The translations under genes and the position numbers were made by a program. From a virus, in the IMG/VR virus record IMGVR_UViG_3300006734_000016, positions 1 through 40,919 of that record: DNA of 40,919 bases, one strand, 5' to 3'. This document shows positions 16,221 through 22,928 of this stretch, piece after piece; within the stretch, counting starts at the first letter, position 1; each line of letters begins with the position of its first letter. A model generated the notes under the pieces. It was not told the DNA's origin. It saw only the letters and a list, made by a program, of their open reading frames with translations, and made no database searches.

Positions 16221-16260
16221 GTAACAAATTAGGGTTATCCCGTGTTACTGTTTTTGTTTT
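16221..16260 (+). terminator. Hairpin with T-rich tail
   Basis: GTAACA (16221-16226) pairs with TGTTAC (16243-16248), with an inner GGG/CCC pair (16232-16234, 16239-16241), followed by TGTTTTTGTTTT. The placement after the 43-aa gene fits an intrinsic terminator, although the stem is interrupted. Confidence 0.5.
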
Positions 16261-16295
16261 GCTTAATATAAAGGCAAGTTGCTAACAACAACTCT

Positions 16296-16688
16296 ATGGG
16301 ATATGCAGAAGACTGGGGCGAGCTTATGTTCGGCCTCCAATGCCTCACAAAAAGTTCAGCCAAACGGCAGTTCAGACAATCAATTCGACAGTCTTGGGGA
16401 GGTTTATGTTGCTACTGCAGAGAACGAAGAGCTACTACACTTGATCACATCAAACCTAGAAGCAGAGGAGGGTCAAACCTCCGCTCCAACTTAGTTCCTG
16501 CTTGCGTAGAATGTAATCATTCCAAAGGCAGTGAAGTCAATTGGATAGCATGGTACCAACGGCAAGATTTTTACAGTAAAGTGGCACAAGAAGTAATCGA
16601 AGAATGGATCGACAACACACATTATGAGGAGGACAATGGAACAACTAACGATAGAGCAACGCTTTGCCTTACAGCGAGCACGGTATGA
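16296..16688 (+). CDS. HNH endonuclease
   Basis: The 130-aa protein has a Cys4-type HNH domain: CCYC, then TLDHIKPRSRGGSN, then NLVPACVECNHSKGS. The layout LDHIxPxSxGGxxxxxNLxxxCxxCNxxKG is the common HNH nuclease core. The N-terminal ~35 residues include a basic helix (SAKRQFRQSIRQSW). Free-standing HNH genes in phages act as homing or packaging nucleases; its location next to nblA-like and away from terminase favours homing. The 3' end overlaps the next gene by 53 bases. Confidence 0.85.
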   Translation: MGYAEDWGELMFGLQCLTKSSAKRQFRQSIRQSWGGLCCYCRERRATTLDHIKPRSRGGSNLRSNLVPACVECNHSKGSEVNWIAWYQRQDFYSKVAQEVIEEWIDNTHYEEDNGTTNDRATLCLTASTV

Positions 16689-16962
16689 AGTCTCTCGTAT
16701 GAGTCGACCAGCTCTTGAGAAGACAGCTGTACGGTTACTGCGCTCTCGTATGGAACAGAAAAACGGAGTGCAAAACGCTTTGCTTCAAAACGGAATTGTC
16801 TTCAAGATTGATGAGCAACAAGAAGGCTTACCTGAAATCATTTCTGAGGAGACGTTCATTAGTCTGCTAGAAATGCAAGGTGACGACGAGATTCCTAACG
16901 ACATTATGGATACTGGATATGAGGACGAAGACTTAGATGGAGATGACCTCATGTTCCTCTGA
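16636..16962 (+). CDS. nblA: NblA-like phycobilisome degradation adaptor
   Basis: The start at 16636 follows GAGGAGG, 5 bases upstream. The first ~53 of 108 residues (MEQLTIEQRFALQRARYEVS, then RMSRPALEKTAVRLL, then QNALLQNG) follow the NblA pattern: LTxEQxF, a long helix, MSRxxA, a second helix ending N-x-LL. NblA is a small helical adaptor that delivers phycobilisome proteins to Clp protease. Phage nblA genes are thought to free amino acids or alter light harvesting during infection. Residues 60-108 are an extra acidic tail (EDEDLDGDD) absent from typical 50-65-aa NblA. The hli gene elsewhere in the window supports a picocyanobacterial host. Confidence 0.7.
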   Translation: MEQLTIEQRFALQRARYEVSRMSRPALEKTAVRLLRSRMEQKNGVQNALLQNGIVFKIDEQQEGLPEIISEETFISLLEMQGDDEIPNDIMDTGYEDEDLDGDDLMFL

Positions 16963-16996
16963 AATTAGCTAGACTTCGATTAGTTATTGACAGAAT

Positions 16997-17230
16997 ATGG
17001 AATACATTATTGGCTCAGCATTGGCAGTCATTCTGTCTGGCGGCTCTGTTCTTTACACACGTCGACAAGTGAGTGAACTTAAAGAACGGTACCGTGAGCT
17101 GGACGACAAAGTTGAATATGTGTGGATGGACGTGCAGAAATTGGAGCAAGAGATGCCGAAGAAGGTAGTGGCATCCATCAGCCCTGTTGTGCGTAGTGTC
17201 AAAGACCTACAACAGTACATTGGAATGTGA
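16997..17230 (+). CDS. Small membrane protein with coiled coil
   Basis: The 77-aa protein has one N-terminal hydrophobic segment (IIGSALAVILSGGSVLY, residues 4-20) and then a charged helical coiled-coil-like stretch (QVSELKERYRELDDKVEYVW). This layout resembles inner-membrane spanins or small virion/lysis accessory proteins, but the lysis cassette is elsewhere and I cannot assign it. Its TGA overlaps the GTG of the next small gene. Confidence 0.6.
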   Translation: MEYIIGSALAVILSGGSVLYTRRQVSELKERYRELDDKVEYVWMDVQKLEQEMPKKVVASISPVVRSVKDLQQYIGM

Positions 17231-17397
17231 TTGATCTCGTATCACTCTTGTCTAACTTTGATAGCAATGATGGCCACCATCGTGCTGCCATCTATGAGCT
17301 TGAGCGTAGACTTCCACCAGAATTACTAAGTGAAGATGCAGACTGGGTTACCATATATAAAGGTAGAGTAGACCCTAAGTCTGGTGGAAATTATTAA
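17227..17397 (+). CDS. Small protein with GTG start, 56 aa
   Basis: The 56-aa frame (V/M-IDLVSLLSNFDSNDGHHRAA...) fills the gap between its neighbours exactly. The GTG overlaps the preceding TGA and the TAA overlaps the following ATG (TAATG), which argues strongly for a real coupled gene. The product ends KSGGNY and shows no known motif. Confidence 0.65.
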   Translation: MIDLVSLLSNFDSNDGHHRAAIYELERRLPPELLSEDADWVTIYKGRVDPKSGGNY

Positions 17398-17711
17398 TGG
17401 CTTTAAGAAGTAACGGACTAGACCAGAGATATTTAAGTGCTAAAGATCGCTCCGACTGGAAGCAATCGGGTGCAGAAAGCCGTCAACAGCAGGCGCTCTC
17501 AAAAGTCCGTGCCTGGACTGGTGCTGTGAATTGGGAAAAGAATAGAGACAAGCGTACGACATTGCCGAAGAGTCTGGGCAAGTCACACACTGGTGGCTTT
17601 GAAATGGGTATTGCAGCACAGCAAATGCGCTTGAAGGAGAACAGTGCAAACTTGCAACGTTCTAAGGAGCTGCGGCCAGAGAAGTATTCAACGCCAGATA
17701 TCTACAATTAG
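17397..17711 (+). CDS. Hypothetical basic protein
   Basis: The 104-aa polar, Arg/Lys/Gln-rich protein (QSGAESRQQQALSKVRAW, ELRPEKYSTPDIYN) has no recognised family. It is the last + strand gene of the left block; its stop overlaps by 4 bases the stop of the convergent kinase-like gene, so transcription from the two arms meets here. Confidence 0.65.
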   Translation: MALRSNGLDQRYLSAKDRSDWKQSGAESRQQQALSKVRAWTGAVNWEKNRDKRTTLPKSLGKSHTGGFEMGIAAQQMRLKENSANLQRSKELRPEKYSTPDIYN

Positions 17712-18421
17712 AGCCGCTCTTTAGTTACAGCATTGAACATAGGTACGGGCACTTCTACAGGGCCTGAGAGCTTTTGTAGGCGGCTAAATCCTTGCTTGGC
17801 AATATCCATAGCCTCAGCCACATCCCCGCCGTTCACGTAATCCATAACAGTCTCACGATAGATGCTGGAGATATCACCTAAGCCTGCAGCATCAAAACCT
17901 TCTGCTGTGGCGTTCATTAAAGCAATGACTTGATCTTCACCTTCTACTTTGCGGGCAAGGCCAAAGTCAAGCTGCATTGGACGACCAGTCATTTTGTTGT
18001 AGACAACGTTGCCACCATGTCTGTCGTTGAGATCAACACCTTTTAGTGCAAGCTGCCCTACTTGTTGACTAACTCGTACAGCATCTCTGCCGCGAGGGAC
18101 ATCTCTTTCAGAACCGTGTAACTCAAAGTTAGGTCGAACATCTTGCATTTCTATACGGTTACCAACGCCTCCAGGGAACTGCTCAAGAGCCACAACACGC
18201 GGAGCAATGCCCATCTCTGCAGCAATAGCTTGCATATTAGTTTCATTAAGCATCCCTGTGGGGGCAAACGTATCAGGAGTAATCGATTGTTTGATTACGT
18301 TGCCATCAACATCAGAGGGGTAAACGACACCATAAGTACCAGTTCCAATAGGCTTGCTACGGTTAGACGCAAGACGTTGTTCTCGAACGTATGCATCAAT
18401 AAGTTGACCAGCTTTACGCAT
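17708..18421 (-). CDS. Protein kinase-fold protein
   Basis: This 237-aa protein carries a full set of kinase landmarks in order: Gly-rich loop GTGTYGVVY (residues 26-34), VIK with the ATP-binding Lys (K44), a candidate helix-C Glu in LNETNMQAIAAE, a catalytic loop VDLNDRHGGNVV with D133 and N138 in the D-x4-N spacing, and LDFGLAR with the metal-binding Asp (D152). The HRD motif is altered and the C-lobe is short. It could be an active Ser/Thr kinase targeting host or virion proteins, or a kinase-fold domain of the phage polyvalent type. It is the terminal gene of the - strand arm. Confidence 0.65.
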   Translation of the reverse strand: MRKAGQLIDAYVREQRLASNRSKPIGTGTYGVVYPSDVDGNVIKQSITPDTFAPTGMLNETNMQAIAAEMGIAPRVVALEQFPGGVGNRIEMQDVRPNFELHGSERDVPRGRDAVRVSQQVGQLALKGVDLNDRHGGNVVYNKMTGRPMQLDFGLARKVEGEDQVIALMNATAEGFDAAGLGDISSIYRETVMDYVNGGDVAEAMDIAKQGFSRLQKLSGPVEVPVPMFNAVTKERL

Positions 18422-18463
18422 TTCATATTTACTTAGGCAATATATCTATTCTAGAAAAACAAT

Positions 18464-18487
18464 AAAAAAAGCTGACGTTAGTCAGCT
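18464..18487 (-). terminator. Intrinsic terminator, - strand
   Basis: AGCTGAC (18470-18476) and GTCAGCT (18481-18487) form a 7-bp stem with a 4-base loop; on the - strand it is followed by seven T. The stop codon of the upstream small gene lies within the stem. It would stop most - strand transcription before the kinase-like gene, which may need read-through or its own promoter. Confidence 0.8.
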
Positions 18488-18643
18488 CTCGGTATTCTTC
18501 AGTTTGTTTAGCTCATGTTTTGCTGCACCTATGATCCAAGCGTGAGAGAGACCACGTATAGGTCTCTCATTAACAATGCGTTCTAGGTCAGCAATAGTTC
18601 GATTAGATTTTGGTTTAGGTTGCTTGTTTTTCTTTTTACTCAT
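18482..18643 (-). CDS. Small basic protein, 53 aa
   Basis: The ATG at 18643 (MSKKKNKQPKPKSNRTIADL) is preferred over an upstream frame extension, because that extension overlaps the DUF4278-like gene. The N-terminus is strongly basic; the rest is helical (ADLERIVNERPIRGLSHAWIIGAAKHEL). No family is recognised. It starts 1 base after the stop of the DUF4278-like gene and ends inside the terminator stem. Confidence 0.6.
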   Translation of the reverse strand: MSKKKNKQPKPKSNRTIADLERIVNERPIRGLSHAWIIGAAKHELNKLKNTES

Positions 18644-18644
18644 T

Positions 18645-18809
18645 TCATTTAGTGTAAGAACGACCGCGATAGCAGAAGGTACCGTGCACAGCCTCGCCAC
18701 CTTCGTGGACTTGGCAGTCCTGACCGCGATAGCGAGTCAGATGGATTTGTGCATCGTGAGTAGCAGCAGCTTTTTCAATCTGCTTTTTGATGATATTGAG
18801 TGTGTTCAT
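18645..18809 (-). CDS. DUF4278-like small protein, 54 aa
   Basis: A 54-aa frame starts at 18809 behind a strong GGAGGTTT (18813-18820). The product has two YRG motifs typical of cyanobacterial and cyanophage DUF4278 proteins: LTRYRGQDCQVH and GTFCYRGRSYTK. Function is unknown. It forms a pair with the basic protein that follows 1 base later. Confidence 0.7.
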   Translation of the reverse strand: MNTLNIIKKQIEKAAATHDAQIHLTRYRGQDCQVHEGGEAVHGTFCYRGRSYTK

Positions 18810-18867
18810 TGGAAACCTCCAGTAAATGTGAAATTCCCCGTTCCTTCAGGCTCTGCCTTACTTGCGT

Positions 18868-18889
18868 CTTGTAGTTAATAATCTACAAG
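18868..18889. promoter_or_regulatory. Perfect 7-bp inverted repeat in intergenic region
   Basis: CTTGTAG (18868-18874) and CTACAAG (18883-18889) flank TTAATAAT, upstream of the DUF4278-like gene on its coding strand. The 131-base gap 18810-18940 holds no gene. The symmetry suits an operator or a weak terminator; no T run follows on either strand. Confidence 0.4.
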
Positions 18890-18940
18890 ATGAACGATAT
18901 ATTTTAATTGTAGCTGTTTATACAGGTTCAAGGCGTAACA

Positions 18941-19141
18941 TTAGTTCGGACCTTTAAGCATTTGTAATTCGAGGTGTGCTTTACGCAATTCAAGTTGAAT
19001 ACTCTTAGCAGCCTCTTGATCTTCAGGTTCATCTTCTGGCCACTCTTCTATGTATTTATCGACTGCTTTAACAAGCAAAGCCATTGCAGGCCTGTCAATA
19101 GTAAAGTTGAAAAGAATGTCGTCGTGCATTTCGTTACCCAT
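18941..19141 (-). CDS. Hypothetical acidic protein, 66 aa
   Basis: Start ATG at 19141 (MGNEMHDDILFNFTIDRPAM); a TTG three codons upstream is less likely. The helical acidic protein contains EEWPEDEPEDQEAAK and ends LELQMLKGPN. It overlaps the GIY-YIG gene end by 8 bases. I do not recognise a family. Confidence 0.6.
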   Translation of the reverse strand: MGNEMHDDILFNFTIDRPAMALLVKAVDKYIEEWPEDEPEDQEAAKSIQLELRKAHLELQMLKGPN

Positions 19142-19577
19142 AATTAGCAATTAAATATCCAAGAATAAAAGCAACGGTGATCATCCCAAATGTTTGCCAG
19201 TTACTTTCTGTATGTGTATAAGGTGGAACCTTAACTATACGATAGTATGGTCCGGCAAATGTTTGTGCGTATTCCGGTAAAAGGAATTCAATATTAGATA
19301 TGGATGTAATCTTTTGGATGACATCTTTAATATCTTGGTCACTGAGTTTGAACCATTCGCTTTGAGGAACACGGCAATCACCGTACTCTTTATGTAGCTG
19401 TTTCTCCAGCTCACGGTAAGCATCAAGCTGCCAGTAGCCGATAAGTGTGGCTTTAGTACCGACAGCTAGTGCTTTGAACCGTGACTTAGGTGATGTGGTG
19501 ATGCCAATCTTGTAGCCACCAAGGATATTATTTTTGAGCAGGTAGATATAACCTGTTTTAACTTCAAGTGTTTGCAT
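19134..19577 (-). CDS. GIY-YIG/T5orf172-type nuclease with C-terminal membrane segment
   Basis: Of 147 aa, residues 8-90 match the T5orf172/MUG113 branch of GIY-YIG nucleases: GYIYLLKN, GGYKIGIT, an Arg in the SRFKAL helix, then ELEKQLHKEYGDCRV with the metal-binding Glu and EWFKLSDQDI. The family cuts DNA and is common in phages as homing nucleases. Residues ~128-146 (WQTFGMITVAFILGYLIANY) are strongly hydrophobic, predicting a C-terminal membrane anchor, which is odd for a DNA nuclease. It lies 5 bases from the polymerase gene. Confidence 0.75.
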   Translation of the reverse strand: MQTLEVKTGYIYLLKNNILGGYKIGITTSPKSRFKALAVGTKATLIGYWQLDAYRELEKQLHKEYGDCRVPQSEWFKLSDQDIKDVIQKITSISNIEFLLPEYAQTFAGPYYRIVKVPPYTHTESNWQTFGMITVAFILGYLIANYG

Positions 19578-19582
19578 AATTA

Positions 19583-20884
19583 TTAGTGAGTTTCTTGCCA
19601 GCTAGCTCCGTGCCCTGCGGTTGCAGCAATAGGTACTTTGAACTTGTAGTATTTACCGGCCATCGGCGCTGCTTCTTCCAGCAACTTAGACACGCGCTCG
19701 ACCTCAGAGGGAACTACAGATAGCTGTTGTTCGTCGTGGACGTAGGCACAGCGGGTATAGTCGTGACCGTAAGTAAGTCCTACCTCATCCATCAATTGCT
19801 GAGAGATCACCACCCAGCGCTTTGAGAGGATGGCTCCAGCAGATTGGAGTAGATAGTTGAGTGAAGCGTGTTCGGCACGACAGAAAATAGGACGACCATC
19901 AAGGCCCCTAATACGACCATTGCCTCTAACTCGTTCTTTGACTGCATTAATAAGTGGCTCCAGACCTGGGATAGCATCAAGGAATTTGCGACGCAGCTCT
20001 TGACCCAGCTGCTTTTTCTGCGCATCGGATAGCTCAGGACGTAGGCTGTGACCGAGCTTGACATCACCTGCGCCATAAATAAAGGCATAGGTAATTGTCT
20101 TTACTTCACGTCGTGTGCAGCCAACACGGTCAGCATTCTGTTGGTGAATGTCACCGTTGAGTACAACCTCAGCAAATGCACCTTCGTCAAAGCGTGCAAG
20201 GTAGTGACCTAAGCACCTAAGCTCTAGACCTTCGAGGTCAGCACCGACCATCACCATACCTGGATGAGGAATAAACAACTCTCGTGCCCACGGTGCACTT
20301 ACAACTTGGCCCAGGTTGGGACCACGGTGTGCGTTACGCCCAGTCTGTGTAGCAAGTGTGCAGCTGTGATGGATGCAGCCGTCCTCCTCAATCGTATTGA
20401 ACCAGGAGTTCGCCCCTTCAGAAAGCTGACCCAACCATTTCTGTAGGGTCAATAGACGGATGAACTTCTCACACTCGTCGTGCAGCTGCTGATTGCCTTC
20501 AGCTAGTGCAGTGTCACGGATCTCACTGAGGGTGGACTCATCTACTTGCGGCTTGCCTGTATTGGTGGTCTTGAGGAAGCGTGCACCACGGAAGGTTTGA
20601 AGTGCCCAGGCAATGTTCTGACGCGACGTTGGGTTGAAGTCAACCAACTTAGTCATAGGTGCGCCAGCAAAGTAACCCTGCTTTTTATTAGAGCGCTTGG
20701 GTGTAAATACTTTGCCTGGAACGTACGGATAGATAGATACGATCTCTTTAACGAGAGTATCCATCTCCAGTTGAAGCTGGTTGCGTACACGGTCAGCAGC
20801 TTCTACGTCAAAACGAAAGCCACTAGCTTCTTGGAGAGCCATGATGTTAGCCATGGTCATCTCAAGCTCTACGTAGTCAAGCAC
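19583..20884 (-). CDS. DNA polymerase, family A, polymerase domain only
   Basis: The GTG start at 20884 is supported by AGGAGG 5-6 bases upstream. The 433-aa protein begins where the exonuclease domain of T7 polymerase ends and has all polymerase motifs: motif A GADLEGLELRC (D216), motif B RREVKTITYAFIYGAG (R259, K262, Y266, Y270), and motif C YVHDEQQ (D384). It ends GASWQETH, similar to T7 gp5 (NWAICH). Y266 is the residue equivalent to E. coli F762 and is Tyr as in T7. The proofreading domain is encoded separately at 21393-21914 with two small genes in between, so this is a split polymerase. It overlaps the upstream gene by 8 bases. Confidence 0.95.
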   Translation of the reverse strand: MLDYVELEMTMANIMALQEASGFRFDVEAADRVRNQLQLEMDTLVKEIVSIYPYVPGKVFTPKRSNKKQGYFAGAPMTKLVDFNPTSRQNIAWALQTFRGARFLKTTNTGKPQVDESTLSEIRDTALAEGNQQLHDECEKFIRLLTLQKWLGQLSEGANSWFNTIEEDGCIHHSCTLATQTGRNAHRGPNLGQVVSAPWARELFIPHPGMVMVGADLEGLELRCLGHYLARFDEGAFAEVVLNGDIHQQNADRVGCTRREVKTITYAFIYGAGDVKLGHSLRPELSDAQKKQLGQELRRKFLDAIPGLEPLINAVKERVRGNGRIRGLDGRPIFCRAEHASLNYLLQSAGAILSKRWVVISQQLMDEVGLTYGHDYTRCAYVHDEQQLSVVPSEVERVSKLLEEAAPMAGKYYKFKVPIAATAGHGASWQETH

Positions 20885-21176
20885 TTTTTAACCTCCTGAA
20901 AAAATTGATAATTGAAATATAAGGTGGCACTTTAGGCTCTTCAAATGTGGGCCTAATAATGAAACAGGGCGGTGCACTTTCAATAAAGACCTTACGAACA
21001 TATGACTTAAGCTCATCTAGAGAAACATTACTTAAATGCAATATGATTTCTCCTGAAGTAAGCTCTTCAAGCAAATCATAATGACCATTGATAGGCAGTG
21101 AGGCCATATGAAATTCATAAGCTTTGCGTAAACTTTTTACTGCCCAAACTTTCTTTTGACTATACGCTTTCTTCAT
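20877..21176 (-). CDS. Hypothetical protein inserted in the polymerase locus
   Basis: The ATG at 21176 gives 99 aa (MKKAYSQKKVWAVKSLRKAY). A GTG at 21227 would give 116 aa but overlaps the upstream gene by 68 bases. The N-terminus is basic; the middle is acidic and helical (DLLEELTSGEIILHLSNVSL). No nuclease motif is seen, so it is not an obvious homing endonuclease. It sits between exonuclease and polymerase. Confidence 0.55.
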   Translation of the reverse strand: MKKAYSQKKVWAVKSLRKAYEFHMASLPINGHYDLLEELTSGEIILHLSNVSLDELKSYVRKVFIESAPPCFIIRPTFEEPKVPPYISIINFFRRLKSA

Positions 21177-21396
21177 TCTTGTTAAATCCAAACGACATTT
21201 CTTTTTCTTTGTGTAGTTTATCTCCACGAAGCTTGTGCCCCAATTTAGCCACAGCTTCCATCACCTTAAGCGTATCTTCTACAGTTGGGTTGTCCAATTG
21301 ATCGTGAATTACTTTATACAGCGGCATAAATACAGCAGCTGCTTCAGTCATTTCTTCCACAGTAAGTGGATCATTCTTTTTAATCTTAGGTGTCAT
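21160..21396 (-). CDS. Hypothetical helical protein inserted in the polymerase locus
   Basis: Start ATG at 21396 with GGAGGATT upstream and an ATGA overlap with the exonuclease stop. The 78-aa helical product (MTPKIKKNDPLTVEEMTEAA) contains TVEDTLKVMEAVAKLGHKLRG. No known family. It is tightly coupled to the exonuclease, so it may contribute to the split polymerase complex; that is inference from position only. Confidence 0.6.
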   Translation of the reverse strand: MTPKIKKNDPLTVEEMTEAAAVFMPLYKVIHDQLDNPTVEDTLKVMEAVAKLGHKLRGDKLHKEKEMSFGFNKNEESV

Positions 21397-21914
21397 GAGT
21401 AATCCTCCATACGTCGTTGCATAAGTTGCCACAGTTTTACAGTGACTTCGGTGTCTTGGATGCAGTAGTCGAGCATCTCAGGGCTGTACGTATCCCACGC
21501 GTCCGGTCCCTTGCCGTAGTCACCTTTGAAGCACTTGAGTCGGTAGCCCCAAGCTTCTAGTGAGTGTCGTCCGAAGAGGCGTTGTGGCATACCTTGTGGA
21601 CGACGTTCGTAGTCACGTTCTTGAATGTTGGGATAGAACAGGCGTGACAGCACAAGAGTGTCGATAGCTGTGCCTTTGAAGTCAAAGTTATACAACTCTC
21701 TGATCATTGGAATATCAAAGCCACAGATGTTGTGACCTACCAAGACATCAGCGCGTAGGAGCTGCTGAACGCCGAGGTCAAGGTTCTTACGTGGAGCGTC
21801 CCATACAAGTGGATCAGATTCAGTATCATTGAGGTCACGTGCCACAATGCAGTGGAGCTGAGACCCACGACGAAGTAAGCCAGTAGTTTCAAGGTCAAAG
21901 AGTAGAGTCGTCAT
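21393..21914 (-). CDS. 3'-5' exonuclease subunit of split T7-like DNA polymerase
   Basis: The ATG at 21914 (MTTLLFDLETTGLL) is chosen because the longer frame overlaps the upstream gene fully. The 173-aa protein is a DnaQ-type exonuclease colinear with the N-terminus of T7 gp5: Exo I DLE (D7, E9), HNICGFDIP, IDTLVLSRLFYP, FGRHSLEAWGYRL, and Exo III MLDYCIQD. The IDTLVLSRL and HSLEAWGYRL stretches are nearly those of T7. It ends just before where the polymerase domain would begin. It probably associates with the separate polymerase to provide proofreading. Confidence 0.93.
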   Translation of the reverse strand: MTTLLFDLETTGLLRRGSQLHCIVARDLNDTESDPLVWDAPRKNLDLGVQQLLRADVLVGHNICGFDIPMIRELYNFDFKGTAIDTLVLSRLFYPNIQERDYERRPQGMPQRLFGRHSLEAWGYRLKCFKGDYGKGPDAWDTYSPEMLDYCIQDTEVTVKLWQLMQRRMEDYS

Positions 21915-22479
21915 CGGTGTATTCGGAGTGCTGTTCAAGGCTTGAATCATCTTCAGTTGCTGGGGAGTAGGTGTAGAGGTCTTTGTTGTCAAACTGCTCT
22001 TCACGGTCGTCAAAACGCGGCGCTTGATTGTTGGTTGAGAAACGTTCATCTTCATCTTCAAAAATAGGTTCAATAGATATAAAAAGTTCGCGTGCTAGCC
22101 GAGCTGCACGTCTAAATTCGTCTTTGTAGTAAGGCTCCCATTCGTGGGCCAGTACTACGATCTTGTTCACACCCATCAGCCAGAGCTGAAAGATGGCTGC
22201 ACTGAAGGGATAACGGGTTGTGTATAGAACAGCGCCTGCTGCAGGTGTGCCTCTCTTACAGGCAGTAGCTATGCAGTAGGTGACACAGTCGACTTCTACT
22301 TTGCATTCAGCTAAGACAGAGCGTCCGTCACCAATGATTTCGTTATCACGCACAAGTACACAACCGCCTTTAGCAATTGGATGCGTGCTTGCTGATCCAA
22401 CTACCTTGGCAACATTAATAAAGTGCCTTTCTTTGTTAGGTATAACACGAACATCTCGTTGAATATTTCTATAAGTCAT
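21895..22479 (-). CDS. Deaminase-fold protein lacking the zinc site
   Basis: The 194-aa protein follows the dCMP/cytidine deaminase layout in residues 20-140: GSASTHPIAKGGCVLV, then ATACKRGTPAAGAVLYTTRYPF, then GVNKIVVL. The canonical HAE is replaced (KVEVDCVTYC), and PCxxC is replaced by PFSAAIF, so the zinc ligands and catalytic Glu are missing. It may be an allosteric or structural derivative. The C-terminal ~55 residues are acidic, low complexity and probably disordered (EDEDERF, DDSSLEQ). It is the first gene of the polymerase operon, with the divergent DUF3310 gene 35 bases away. Confidence 0.6.
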   Translation of the reverse strand: MTYRNIQRDVRVIPNKERHFINVAKVVGSASTHPIAKGGCVLVRDNEIIGDGRSVLAECKVEVDCVTYCIATACKRGTPAAGAVLYTTRYPFSAAIFQLWLMGVNKIVVLAHEWEPYYKDEFRRAARLARELFISIEPIFEDEDERFSTNNQAPRFDDREEQFDNKDLYTYSPATEDDSSLEQHSEYTDDDSTL

Positions 22480-22514
22480 GCCACATAAAGGGGTTCAATG
22501 TATCTATATTAGGA

Positions 22515-22907
22515 ATGAATAATTTGATTCGCGATATGAAATACGACAAATTCAAGACAGAATATGCAAAGTTTACAGAAGACTTTGGCGATCTTTGGGC
22601 CGATGATACTTACGCAACGTTTATGAACAAAGATGGAATCATTGGATCAAGCGGTGATGATGTGATTGTCTTTGGCAAGAAAGACCCAGTCAACAATCCA
22701 GCTCATTACACACGTGGTAAGACTGAAGCAATCGATGTAATTGCTGATGCAATTCAGGATGCTGAAAGTCCTTTCGAAGGTTTCCTGCAAGCTCAAGTAC
22801 TGAAATATATGCTTCGTATGTGGCTCAAGGATAATCCTACTCAGGATGCAGAGAAAGCGCAATGGTATTTATCCAAACTGATTGACGTTCGGAATTGTCA
22901 CGATTGA
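22515..22907 (+). CDS. DUF3310 phage protein
   Basis: The 130-aa protein contains the DUF3310 core: DPVNNPAHYTRGKTEAIDVI, then FLQAQVLKYMLRMW, then DAEKAQWYLSKLI. The family is widespread in phages and sometimes annotated as nucleotide kinase, but its biochemical function is unknown. It is the only + strand gene in the right-hand arm, so it must have its own promoter in the 35-base gap 22480-22514. A hairpin follows its stop by 5 bases. Confidence 0.85.
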   Translation: MNNLIRDMKYDKFKTEYAKFTEDFGDLWADDTYATFMNKDGIIGSSGDDVIVFGKKDPVNNPAHYTRGKTEAIDVIADAIQDAESPFEGFLQAQVLKYMLRMWLKDNPTQDAEKAQWYLSKLIDVRNCHD

Positions 22908-22912
22908 ATGAA

Positions 22913-22928
22913 ACCGCCGTTAGGCGGT
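22913..22928. terminator. Hairpin ACCGCC-GTTA-GGCGGT between convergent genes
   Basis: A 6-bp perfect stem with a GTTA loop lies 5 bases after the DUF3310 stop. The stop codon of the convergent - strand gene is in the loop. On the - strand it is followed by TTTC. The same 18-base sequence occurs at 37251-37268. It probably acts as a bidirectional terminator or mRNA 3'-end stabiliser. Confidence 0.65.
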
